Positions 51,105 through 61,288 of a stretch of DNA of 64,000 nt are shown here, in pieces (positions within the stretch are counted from its first letter, which is position 1; every line of letters begins with the position of its first letter). The position numbers and the translations under genes were made by a program. Origin of the DNA: Actinomadura rifamycini DSM 43936 (GTDB lineage Bacteria > Actinomycetota > Actinomycetes > Streptosporangiales > Streptosporangiaceae). Under the pieces are notes generated by a model, which was not told the origin of the DNA, ran no database searches, and was given only the letters and a program-made list of their open reading frames with translations. The stretch spans positions 248,001 through 312,000 of the forward strand of contig NZ_AULB01000003.1 in NCBI RefSeq assembly GCF_000425065.1, written 5' to 3'.

Positions 51105-53411
51105 ATGATCGAGGCGGGCACGCTCGTATCGATGAGCGACATCGCGCAGCGGACCGGGGTGCGGCGTCCGGCCGTCTCCAACTGGAGGCGGCGGCACGCG
51201 AACTTCCCCGCCCCGGTCCGGCACTCCCCCGGAGAGTTGTTCGATGCCGCTCAGGTCGCCGACTGGCTGGACTCGCGGATGATCCCCGCCGGCAACGTCC
51301 GGCCGGACGAGCCGAGCGGCACCACGTTCGGCGACCGCTTCCGCGCGACCTTCGCACGCCCGGGCCGGGGCGGCGCAGCGGACGGCCCGCCCGCCGAGCC
51401 CCAGGCCGGCCCCCGTTCTCCGCATCGCTCCGGACGACCGCGCCGCCACGACCGGGCAGCGCGCGACGAGCGGGCGGGTCGCGAGATCACGGCGCGGCTC
51501 ATGGAATGGACGAGGCCGCTGCGCACCCTCGGCGACCCGGCCGCCCACGTGGACGTTCTTCTGACGCTGCTCTACTTGCGGTCGGCCGACCCGCACGGGT
51601 GGGACGGCCTCGTGGAACGGTGGCGGGGGCATCGCCCGGTGTCCGTGAACGACCTGGAACACGGCCTCCACGAACGGCTGGCCGGCGATCCGGTACTCCT
51701 GCGCATGCTGTGGGAACCGCGGCGTTGGGCGGAGAGCCCTTTCATCGGCCCCCGGGAACTCCTCGCACTGATCGAACTCCTCGACAGGGAAACCGAACTG
51801 AGCGACAGGACGGTGGCGAGCGATGTCGCCACCGAGTTGCTGGAGCGGATCGCCGCCTGGGAGGGGCATCGCGGCGGCGAGTTCCATACCCCGGCGCCGG
51901 TCGCCGACCTCGTCGCGCGCCTTGTCGAGCCCGGCCCCGGAGAGCGCGTCCACGACCCTTGCTGCGGCACCGGTGACCTGCTGGTCGCGGCCGCCGCTCT
52001 TTCGCCCCCCGGTTCCGCCCCCGTCCTGAGCGGAAGCGCTCTCTCGCCGCGGCCGCTTCTGCGAGCAGGGCTCAACCTCGCCTTCCACGGTCTCCGAGCC
52101 GACCTCGCCCCGGACGCCCTCGGCCGCTTGCGAAGCGGCCCCGACTCCGCGGCCGCGTTCGATCGTGTCGTCTCCAATCCCCCCTTCGCCGTGCGGGACT
52201 GGACGGCGTCCGGCTCATCCTCATCCGGTAGGTGGCCGTACGGCGTTCCTCCCGAACGCAACGCGGACTTCGCCTGGCTCCAGCTCGTCGCCGGGTCGCT
52301 GTCCCCGCGAGGCCGCGCCGCGGTGGTCATGGCCCCCGGCACCACCTTCCGGGGAGGCCGGGAGCAAAAGATCCGGGAGGCGATGGTCAAGGACGGCGTC
52401 GTCTCCGGCGTGATCCTTCTCCCCCGGGCCCTGTTCCCGAACACCGGCATCGCCGTCACCGTATGGCTTCTGGAGAAGGGACGCAGACCAGGATCGGACG
52501 TTCTGCTCATCGACGCCGGCGACGTCGCCCCGGTCGACTTCGGCGAGATCGTCGACACGTACCGTGCCTGGCGGGCGGGTCACCGAACGAAGTGGAGCGT
52601 TCCGGCTCGTGCTTGTTCGGTGGTCGAGCTGCACGATGCCGATTACCGGCTCCATCCGCCCGCGCTCGTCGGCGCGCGGAAGGGCGGTCCCGCCGACCGC
52701 GAGCACGCCGACCACCTGGTCAACGGCGAGGCCATCGAGCGGATCCGGCGGCGGATCGCCCACCTCGACTCGGAGATCTTCCGGCGGCTTCCGACGGCGG
52801 CGAGGAATGCGGGCGGCCACGGCGCACCGGATGGGGTTACCCGCCCGCTCGGTGAACTGTGCCTGATCCGGATGGGCCCGCCCCGGATCGCCTCGGGGGC
52901 CGGCGACGGGGTCCCCCTCGTGACCGCCAAGCAGATCAAAGACCGTCGCATCCACGAGAAGGATCTGCAGTACGCCTCTCACCGGTTCGTCGAGACGTCT
53001 CCTCAGTACCGGCTGCGTTCCGGCGATATCGTCTGTGTCCGCACGGGAGCGATCAATCGTGCCGCCCTCGTGAGCACCGCTCACGAGGGGTGGGTGCTCG
53101 GGGGCGGCTGCCTGCTGCTGCGCCCGGGACCCGACGTGCGCCCCGGCTATCTTCTGCATTATCTGAACCACCCTCAGGCGGTCGACTGGGTGGTGCGCAG
53201 GGCGTCCGGCAGCGTCATGCCCACCATCAGCGTGCAGCAGCTCCGGAGACTCCCCGTGCCGCTGCCGCCGCCGGAGCGGCAGCAAGAGATCTGCGAGTTG
53301 CTCGACGCCATCGATGAGAAGGCCGCGCTGCACGCCGAGATCGTCCAGCGAACACGGGAACTGCACGGACGCGCTCTGACCGCGCTGCTCGGGGACACTC
53401 CGGCAGGATGA
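51105..53411 (+). CDS. HTH-N6-adenine methylase-specificity fusion, type I-like without restriction subunit
   Basis: This 768-residue protein has three parts. Residues ~8-60 are a MerR/Xis-like helix-turn-helix (VSMSDIAQRTGVRRPAVSNW). Residues ~125-560 are a HsdM-type methylase with motif I HDPCCGTGDLLVAA near 285 and motif IV VVSNPPFAVRDW near 352. Residues ~580-768 are one HsdS-like target recognition domain (VPLVTAKQIKDRRI, SGSVMPTISVQQLRRLPVPL) with a helical end. The start ATG 51105 has GGAG 6 nt upstream. No HsdR is near. A single recognition domain suggests action as a dimer on a symmetric or bipartite site. Confidence 0.85.
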   Translation: MIEAGTLVSMSDIAQRTGVRRPAVSNWRRRHANFPAPVRHSPGELFDAAQVADWLDSRMIPAGNVRPDEPSGTTFGDRFRATFARPGRGGAADGPPAEPQAGPRSPHRSGRPRRHDRAARDERAGREITARLMEWTRPLRTLGDPAAHVDVLLTLLYLRSADPHGWDGLVERWRGHRPVSVNDLEHGLHERLAGDPVLLRMLWEPRRWAESPFIGPRELLALIELLDRETELSDRTVASDVATELLERIAAWEGHRGGEFHTPAPVADLVARLVEPGPGERVHDPCCGTGDLLVAAAALSPPGSAPVLSGSALSPRPLLRAGLNLAFHGLRADLAPDALGRLRSGPDSAAAFDRVVSNPPFAVRDWTASGSSSSGRWPYGVPPERNADFAWLQLVAGSLSPRGRAAVVMAPGTTFRGGREQKIREAMVKDGVVSGVILLPRALFPNTGIAVTVWLLEKGRRPGSDVLLIDAGDVAPVDFGEIVDTYRAWRAGHRTKWSVPARACSVVELHDADYRLHPPALVGARKGGPADREHADHLVNGEAIERIRRRIAHLDSEIFRRLPTAARNAGGHGAPDGVTRPLGELCLIRMGPPRIASGAGDGVPLVTAKQIKDRRIHEKDLQYASHRFVETSPQYRLRSGDIVCVRTGAINRAALVSTAHEGWVLGGGCLLLRPGPDVRPGYLLHYLNHPQAVDWVVRRASGSVMPTISVQQLRRLPVPLPPPERQQEICELLDAIDEKAALHAEIVQRTRELHGRALTALLGDTPAG

Positions 53412-53523
53412 CACTCTGATATCGGGCGGTGGCGGGCGGGGCGGACACGGGTAGGTCAGAATCGGCTGCGCGGTGGCGCGCGGGACGAGACGGCCGGGAC
53501 GAGACGGCGGGGAGTGGGAGAGC

Positions 53524-55614
<2,091 letters not shown>

Positions 55615-55627
55615 CCGGGGCGAGGGG

Positions 55628-56029
55628 TCAGGGCGCGGCGGTCACCTCCATCGCGGTCAGGAACACCAGGACGACCGTCGCGACGGCCACCGCGCCGTGC
55701 ACGGCCACGGCCGCCGCCGGGAACGCCTGCTCCGCGCCGCGCGCGTGCCTGCCCCGGCCGACGAGCCAGCGGGTGAACAGCAGGAAGCCCTGCATGACGA
55801 CGACGATGAGCGCGGCGAACGCCCACCAGGCGTAGACCGGGTCCCCGGTGGCCAGGTGCCCGATCCAGAGCGCGAGGCCGCCTCCGGCGGCCAGCGGATG
55901 CCCCGCGACGGCGAGTCGCGGGAAGCGCGTCACCTTGGTCGCGAGCCCCCCGTTCGCGAACCAGGTGATCAGTAGGTACCCGCCCGCGAGTGCGGCGAGG
56001 ACCCATGCTGCGAGCGCGGCGAACTCCAC
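55628..56029 (-). CDS. Small four-helix membrane protein, unknown
   Basis: This 133-residue protein has four predicted helices: LAAWVLAALAGGYLLITWF (8-27), LAAGGGLALWIGHLA (50-64), VYAWWAFAALIVVVMQGFLL (68-88) and AVAVHGAVAVATVVLVFLTA (110-129). The GTG at 56029 has AAAGGAG 6 nt upstream. It resembles small actinobacterial hypothetical membrane proteins. I know no function. It is convergent with glgX, with 13 bp between stops. Confidence 0.75.
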   Translation of the reverse strand: MEFAALAAWVLAALAGGYLLITWFANGGLATKVTRFPRLAVAGHPLAAGGGLALWIGHLATGDPVYAWWAFAALIVVVMQGFLLFTRWLVGRGRHARGAEQAFPAAAVAVHGAVAVATVVLVFLTAMEVTAAP

Positions 56030-56146
56030 CCCCTGCTCCTTTCTGAGATTCTCATGTCCCCGACGGCAGTGTCGCCCCCGCATGACGCGGAAATGAGGAA
56101 TTCGCACAGATTGCCGCTCGCGACCGTGTACTACCGTGAGATCCCT

Positions 56147-56881
56147 ATGCGGCCACTGACGTCTTCTGCCGAGCCCGCCGACCTCGCCGAGCGGTACGCC
56201 TACCCGGCCGATCCCCCGCCCGGGGGGATGTGGCTGCGCGCCAACATGGTCGCCGGCCTCGACGGCGCCGCCCAGCGCGACGAGCGCAGCGGCGGCCTCG
56301 GCAACGCGGCCGACCGGCGGCTGTTCCTGCTGCTGCGCGGCCTCGCCGACGCGGTCGTCGTCGGCGCGGGGACCGTCCGCGCCGAGGGCTACGGGCCGGT
56401 CCGGCCCGTCCCCGAGTGGGACGGCGTGCGGGACGGACGTCCGCCGGTGCCGCCGCTCGTGATCGTCTCCCGCTCCCTCGGCCTGGACTTCGACGGCCCG
56501 GTGTTCACCGAGGCGCCCGTCCCGACGATCGTGCTGACCTGCGCGGACGCCGACCCGGACCGGCTGCGGACGGCCCGCGCGCACGCCGACGTGATCATCG
56601 CCGGGGAGCGGGCCCTCGACTTCGGCGTCGCGTTCCGGGCGCTCGCCGCGCGCGGCCACCGGCGGCTGCTGTGCGAGGGCGGCCCCGCCGTCCTCGGCCA
56701 GATCGCCGCCGCCGGCCTCCTCGACGAGCTGTGCCTGACGCTCAGCCCGATGCTGCTCGGCGGCGACGCGCTGCGGATCCTCGACGGCCCGAGCGTGCCC
56801 GACCCGGCGCGCTGGCGGCTCGCGGACGCCCTCACCGACGAGGACTACCTCTTCCTCCGCTACACCCGCGCCACCCGGTAG
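56147..56881 (+). CDS. RibD C-terminal-domain reductase (pyrimidine-reductase-like) 1
   Basis: This 244-residue DHFR-fold protein has MVAGLDGAAQ near 38, VVVGAGTVRAEGYGP near 75, PLVIVSRSL and LLCEGGPAVLGQIAAAGLLDE near 177, the NADPH-binding pattern of RibD-C proteins. It could reduce an aminouracil-ribosyl intermediate or an unrelated pteridine; no riboflavin genes are near. ATG 56147 is preferred (TACCGT box 9 nt upstream). It converges with a paralogue, and the two overlap by 22 bp at their ends. Confidence 0.85.
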   Translation: MRPLTSSAEPADLAERYAYPADPPPGGMWLRANMVAGLDGAAQRDERSGGLGNAADRRLFLLLRGLADAVVVGAGTVRAEGYGPVRPVPEWDGVRDGRPPVPPLVIVSRSLGLDFDGPVFTEAPVPTIVLTCADADPDRLRTARAHADVIIAGERALDFGVAFRALAARGHRRLLCEGGPAVLGQIAAAGLLDELCLTLSPMLLGGDALRILDGPSVPDPARWRLADALTDEDYLFLRYTRATR

Positions 56882-57555
56882 CGGACGAACAGCACGCCCT
56901 CGTCCAGGTACAGCGCCGCCGGCTCCAGCGGGATCTCGGCGGGCAGCGCGGCGAGCAGCGGCGTGCGCGGGCCGTGCAGCGCGGGGGCGATGTTGAGGCA
57001 CAGCTCGTCGACCAGCGACGCGCGGAGCAGCGCGGTGGCGAGGCCGGGCCCGCCCTCGCAGAGCAGGCGCGGCCCCAGCTCGGCGTGCAGGAGCCGGACG
57101 GCCTCCGGCAGGTCGACGTCGTCCTCTCCGGCGGCGATCACGCGGATCCCGGACGGGACGTGCGCGCGCGCACGCTCGGTGGTGACGACCACGGTCGGGG
57201 TCTCGGCCTCGGTGAACAGCGGGAGCGTCCAGTCGAAGCCGAGCGAACGGCTCACGACCACGATGGGCGCGGGCGGGCCGCCCCGGCGCGCGCGCAGGTC
57301 GGAGCGGAGCCGCGCGGGGCCGAGCCGTCCCGTCCGGACGGTCCCGGCGCCGACGAGGATCGCGTCGGCGAGCGCCCGCAGGGTGCGGAACACCCGGAAG
57401 TCGGCCGCCCCGCCGAGCCCGTCCGTCCAGCCCTCGGCGTCGGTGACCGAGCCGTCCGCGCTCATCACCATGCCGACGCGCAGCCCGGGCGCGTCGCCGT
57501 ACTCGGCGTAGGGGTCGGCGCCGTCGATCGCGGGTTCCGGCAGCAGGCGGCGCAT
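56860..57555 (-). CDS. RibD C-terminal-domain reductase 2
   Basis: This ~230-residue paralogue of the previous protein has GMVMSADGSVTDAEG near 30, ILVGAGTVRTGRLGPARL, IVVVSRSLGFDWTLPLFTEA and LLCEGGPGLATALLRASL in the same order. The ATG at 57555 or GTG 57564 is the start; neither has a ribosome site. The last 22 bp are shared in opposite frames with paralogue 1. It is divergent from the ligase gene. Confidence 0.85.
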   Translation of the reverse strand: MRRLLPEPAIDGADPYAEYGDAPGLRVGMVMSADGSVTDAEGWTDGLGGAADFRVFRTLRALADAILVGAGTVRTGRLGPARLRSDLRARRGGPPAPIVVVSRSLGFDWTLPLFTEAETPTVVVTTERARAHVPSGIRVIAAGEDDVDLPEAVRLLHAELGPRLLCEGGPGLATALLRASLVDELCLNIAPALHGPRTPLLAALPAEIPLEPAALYLDEGVLFVRYRVARV

Positions 57556-57617
57556 GAGCCGCACGTTATCGGACCCCGGGCCCGCATACTGTCGGTGGCC
57601 GGGCGCAAGATGGGGGC

Positions 57618-58709
57618 ATGGAGCTGCCGATCAGTCCGCCGTTCTCGCCGATGCTGGCCAAGGCGGTCAAGACCATGCCCCAGGGCGACCTGCTGTACGA
57701 GCCGAAGTGGGACGGCTTCCGCTGCATCGTCTTCCGGGACGGCGACGAGGTGGAGCTGTCGAGCCGCGGCGAGAAGCCGCTCACCCGGTACTTCCCCGAG
57801 CTGGTGGAGGCGGTGAAGCGGGAGCTGCCGGAGCGCTGCGTGGTGGACGGCGAGATCGTCATGCCGCGCGGTTCCCGGCTCGACTTCGACACGCTGCAGC
57901 AGCGCATCCACCCGGCCGCGTCCCGGATCAAGCTGCTGTCCGAGCAGACCCCGGCGTCGTTCGTGGCGTTCGACCTGCTCGCGCTCGGTGACGAGTCCTA
58001 CCTGGAGGAGCCGCTCGGCGAGCGCCGCCGGCGGCTCGTCGAGGCCCTGGCCGGGGCGAACGCGCCGATCCACGTCACCCCCGCGTCCGACTCGTACGAG
58101 CTGGCGCTGCGCTGGTTCGACGAGTTCGAGGGCGCGGGCCTCGACGGCGTCATCGCCAAGCCGCGCGACCTGCCGTACGAGCCCGACAAGCGCGTCCAGT
58201 TCAAGATCAAGCACGAGCGCACCTGCGACTGCGTCGTCGCGGGCTTCCGCTGGCACAAGTCCGGGCCGATCGTCGGGTCGCTGCTGCTCGGCCTCTACAA
58301 CGACAAGGGCCACCTGCAGCACGTGGGCGTGGCGGCGTCGTTCACGATGAAGCGGCGCGCGGAGCTCGTCGAGGAGCTCCAGCCGTACCGGATGGAGGAC
58401 TACGACGGCCACCCGTGGGCGGAGTGGGCGCGGCAGACCGAGGCGACCGTCGACCGGATGCCGGGCGCGATCTCCCGCTGGACCGGCAAGAAGGACCTGT
58501 CGTGGGTCGCGCTGCGCCCCGAGCTGGTCGTGGAGGTGGCCTACGAGGCGATGGAGGGCGACCGGTTCCGGCACACCGCCCGCTTCCGCAACTGGCGCCC
58601 CGACCGGACGCCGGAGTCGTGCACGTACGAGCAGCTCGAGACGCCCGTCGCCTACGACCTGGACCAGATCCTCGGGGGCTCGGCGACCAGCCCCCGCGCC
58701 GACCGCTGA
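57618..58709 (+). CDS. ligC: ATP-dependent DNA ligase, LigC type
   Basis: This 363-residue ligase matches LigC of actinobacteria. The adenylated Lys is in YEPKWDGFRCIVFRDG near 29. VVDGEIVM is motif III, FVAFDLLAL motif IIIa, GLDGVIAKP motif IV, and VQFKIKHERTCDCVV motif V. It has no polymerase or nuclease domain as LigD would. No Ku gene is nearby. It probably acts in base-excision or stationary-phase repair. Confidence 0.93.
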   Translation: MELPISPPFSPMLAKAVKTMPQGDLLYEPKWDGFRCIVFRDGDEVELSSRGEKPLTRYFPELVEAVKRELPERCVVDGEIVMPRGSRLDFDTLQQRIHPAASRIKLLSEQTPASFVAFDLLALGDESYLEEPLGERRRRLVEALAGANAPIHVTPASDSYELALRWFDEFEGAGLDGVIAKPRDLPYEPDKRVQFKIKHERTCDCVVAGFRWHKSGPIVGSLLLGLYNDKGHLQHVGVAASFTMKRRAELVEELQPYRMEDYDGHPWAEWARQTEATVDRMPGAISRWTGKKDLSWVALRPELVVEVAYEAMEGDRFRHTARFRNWRPDRTPESCTYEQLETPVAYDLDQILGGSATSPRADR

Positions 58710-58731
58710 GGGCCGTCCGCCGGGGCGCCGG

Positions 58732-58760
58732 TGGACGAATTATGTAGACCGGTCTAGTAT
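58732..58760 (+). promoter_or_regulatory. Promoter and LmrA/YxaF-type operator of the TetR gene
   Basis: TGGACG (58732-58737), a 17-bp spacer and TAGTAT (58755-58760) form a good promoter 7 nt before ATG 58768, so the transcript is likely leaderless. The perfect palindrome TAGACCGGTCTA (58745-58756) sits in the spacer and over the -10. It matches the LmrA/YxaF box and recurs before the next gene. Confidence 0.7.
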
Positions 58761-58767
58761 CCACCGC

Positions 58768-59340
58768 ATGGCGGGCAGAGGGGACGCGACGCGGGCGCGG
58801 CTGATCGAGGCGGCGCGCGCGCTCGTCGAGGAGCGCGGGTACTTCGGCGCCGGGCTGAACGACGTCATCGCGGCCGCGAAGGCGCCGCGCGGCTCGCTGT
58901 ACCACCACTTCCCCGGCGGCAAGGACCAGCTCGTCGCCGAGGCGCTCGCCGTCTCGGGACGGGAGGTCACCGAGCTGATCGCGGCGCTCGCCGAGGAGGC
59001 GCCCGGCACCGCCGGGCTGGTCGAGGCGGTGCTGGACGCGCTGGCGGACCGGATGGAGGCGGCCGGGTACGCCAAGGGCTGCCCGATCGCCGCGGTCGCC
59101 CTCGAGGCGGCGGCCGGCGACGGCGCGCTGCAGCGGGCGTGCGCGGACGTCTACCGCGGCTGGGAGCGCGCGCTCGCGGACCGCCTGGTCGCCGACGGCC
59201 GCTCCCCGGCCCGGGCCGGCGACCTCGCGGGGGCGCTGCTGGCGCTGATCGAGGGGGCGCTCGTCCTGGCGCGCGCGCAGCGCAGCCGGGCGCCCGTCGA
59301 ACGGGCCCGGCGCGCCGTGCGGCCCCTGCTCGGCTCCTGA
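58768..59340 (+). CDS. TetR-family regulator (LmrA/YxaF subgroup)
   Basis: This 190-residue TetR protein has its helix-turn-helix at residues 8-52 (ALVEERGYFGAGLNDVIAAA then KAPRGSLYHHFPGGKDQL), typical of the LmrA/YxaF subgroup, and the C-terminal Cys-Pro (GYAKGCPIAAVALE). Autoregulation is inferred from the operator in its promoter and the near-copy at 59380-59398 before the fusion gene. Confidence 0.92.
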   Translation: MAGRGDATRARLIEAARALVEERGYFGAGLNDVIAAAKAPRGSLYHHFPGGKDQLVAEALAVSGREVTELIAALAEEAPGTAGLVEAVLDALADRMEAAGYAKGCPIAAVALEAAAGDGALQRACADVYRGWERALADRLVADGRSPARAGDLAGALLALIEGALVLARAQRSRAPVERARRAVRPLLGS

Positions 59341-59379
59341 CCCGCAGGCGGCGAAGGCGCCGCGCTTCGCATGCCCGCA

Positions 59380-59398
59380 AATTATGTAGATCGGTCTA
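59380..59398 (+). promoter_or_regulatory. Second LmrA/YxaF-type operator
   Basis: AATTATG followed by TAGATCGGTCTA (59387-59398) repeats the sequence at 58738-58756 with one base changed, 12 bp before the ATG of the fusion gene. Identical flanking AATTATG in both copies supports a real shared site. It probably lets the TetR protein repress this gene. Confidence 0.7.
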
Positions 59399-59410
59399 CT
59401 TGGAGGTGTC

Positions 59411-61225
59411 ATGGCCACCGAACCCGACGCCCTCGTCGTCGGCGCCACCGGCCTCATCGGCCGCCGGCTGACGGCGGAGCTGCTCGGCCGCGGCCGGGCG
59501 GTCGCCGCGACCGTCCGCGGCGGACCGGCCCGCGCGGACGGCCTGCGCGCGTGGCTGCGCGAACGCGGCGCCGACGACCGGGCGCTCACGACCGTCGCGG
59601 CCGACGTCACCCGCCCCGGGCTCGCGCTGCCGCCCGCGGACGGCGACCGGCTCCGCGCCGTCCGGGACGTCTTCGGCACCGCGGCCGTCTACCGGTTCGG
59701 CCTCGGGCGGGACGAGGCGCGCCGCGCCAACGTCGACGGCGCGCTGCACGTCGCGCGGTGGGCCGCCGCGCTCCCGCGCCTGCGCCGCCTCGTCCACGTG
59801 TCCGGCTACCGCGTCGGCGCGGCGGACGCGCCCGTTCCCGCCGGGGAACTCGACGGCCTCTACCGGCGGTACGGCGCGTACGAGGCGTCGAAGCGCGAGG
59901 GGGACGCGGCGGTGCGCGCCTTCGCCGAGCAGGCGGGCGTGCCGCTGACCGTGGTCAACCCGTCCGGGGTGATCGGCCACTCGGTCACCGGCGAGGCGGG
60001 GCAGTACATCGGCCTCGCCGAACTCGTGGAGCGGCTGTGGACGGGACGGCTCCCGGCCCTCGCGGGCACGCGGCGCACGTTCGTCCCGGTCGTGGCCGTC
60101 GACCACCTCGCGCGCTTCATGGCGGCCGTGCCCGAGCACGACACGGGGCCGTACCGCGCCCACTGGGTCCTGGACGCCGCCACGCCGGAGCTGCCGGAGC
60201 TGATCGGCGACCTGGCGCGGCACCTCGGCGTGCGCGCACCGCGCGCGGTCGTCCCGGTCGGGCTGGTCCGGCGGCTGCCGCGCGCCCTGATCGGCGTCGA
60301 TCCCGAGACGCTGCCGTTCCTGTCCGAGGACCGCTACGACACCGCGTCGGCCGACGCGCTCGCGGCGGCGGCCGGGCTCGCGCACCCGCCGGCGGCGGAC
60401 GCCCTGCGCGCGTGGGCGGACCGGCTCGTCGCGGAGCGGTTCGGGCGCGCCGAGCCGCCGCTGCCGGGCGGGTTCCGCACGGTCGGCGGCGCCCGGACCT
60501 ACGTCGCGGGCGACCGCCGCTCCCCCGCCCGCGTCCTGCTGCACGGCCTGCCGCTCGACGGCGAGAGCTGGCGGGGCGTCGCGGCCGAGCTGGACGGTCC
60601 GGCGCTGGTCGCCGACCTGCCGGGCCTCGGCCGCTCCGCCCCGGCGCCGGGCGCCCCGGACGCCTGGCTCGCGGACCTGCTGGCGCCGGTGCGGACCCGG
60701 CCGGTGGTCGTCGCGCACTCGGCCGCCGCCGGGCCCGCGCTCCGGTTCGCGCACGCCCGCCCGGAGCGGGTCGGAGCGCTCGTCCTGGTCTCGCCCTACT
60801 TCCTCCAGCGCCGCCCGGCCCCGCATCTGCGCGCCTCGGCGCTCGTCGGCCCGGCCCTGCGGACGGCCTCGCCCGCACGGCTCGGCCGGGTGCTGCTCGG
60901 CGGGGAGGCGCCGGACGGCCCGGCACTGCGGGCGCTGGAGGACGCGGCCGCGCAGCTGCGCCGCCCGGGGGTCGCGCGCCGCACGGCGCGGTGGCTCGCC
61001 CGCGCGCAGCGGCCGTCCGAGCGGGCGGCGCTGCGGTCGCTGGCGGAGTCCTGCCCGGTGCCGCTGCGGCTCGTGGCCGGGGAGGCCGACCCGCTCGTCG
61101 CGGCGGTGCCGGGCGTCCCGGTGACGGTCGTCCGCGGGGCCGGGCACCACCCGCAGCTCAGCCGTCCCGCCGAGGTGGCCGCCGCGATCGCGGAGGCCGC
61201 CGCGGAGGCCGTCCCGGCGGAGTGA
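59411..61225 (+). CDS. NAD(P)-dependent epimerase/dehydratase fused to an alpha/beta hydrolase
   Basis: This 604-residue protein joins two enzymes. Residues 1-345 form an extended SDR: VVGATGLIGRRLTAELLGRG, HVSGYRVG and YGAYEASKREGD (Y-x3-K). Residues ~355-604 form an alpha/beta hydrolase: LLHGLPLDGESW, the nucleophile in VVAHSAAAGPAL near 435 (AxSxA, not GxSxG) and His in GAGHHPQLSRP near 580. GGAGG lies 4 nt before ATG. The likely role is modifying a small lipid or polyketide-like substrate; it is unknown. It is probably repressed by the adjacent TetR. Confidence 0.82.
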   Translation: MATEPDALVVGATGLIGRRLTAELLGRGRAVAATVRGGPARADGLRAWLRERGADDRALTTVAADVTRPGLALPPADGDRLRAVRDVFGTAAVYRFGLGRDEARRANVDGALHVARWAAALPRLRRLVHVSGYRVGAADAPVPAGELDGLYRRYGAYEASKREGDAAVRAFAEQAGVPLTVVNPSGVIGHSVTGEAGQYIGLAELVERLWTGRLPALAGTRRTFVPVVAVDHLARFMAAVPEHDTGPYRAHWVLDAATPELPELIGDLARHLGVRAPRAVVPVGLVRRLPRALIGVDPETLPFLSEDRYDTASADALAAAAGLAHPPAADALRAWADRLVAERFGRAEPPLPGGFRTVGGARTYVAGDRRSPARVLLHGLPLDGESWRGVAAELDGPALVADLPGLGRSAPAPGAPDAWLADLLAPVRTRPVVVAHSAAAGPALRFAHARPERVGALVLVSPYFLQRRPAPHLRASALVGPALRTASPARLGRVLLGGEAPDGPALRALEDAAAQLRRPGVARRTARWLARAQRPSERAALRSLAESCPVPLRLVAGEADPLVAAVPGVPVTVVRGAGHHPQLSRPAEVAAAIAEAAAEAVPAE

Positions 61226-61235
61226 GGGCGACCGG

Positions 61236-61274
61236 CCGGGCCCCGGGCGCGGTGCGCGGCGCCCGGGGGTCCGG
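61236..61274. terminator. Bidirectional hairpin between the fusion gene and phoD
   Basis: CCGGGCCCCGGGCGC (61236-61250) pairs with GCGCCCGGGGGTCCGG (61259-61274) nearly perfectly with an 8-nt loop, in the 63-bp gap between convergent stops. It can stop transcripts from both sides. Confidence 0.6.
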
Positions 61275-61288
61275 CGGGAGACCGCGGG

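Noticed and set aside
53412..53523. Possible restriction subunit or short gene after the methylase
   Set aside because: The 112-bp gap to glgX holds no gene. No HsdR, helicase or nuclease motif was seen within several genes on either side.
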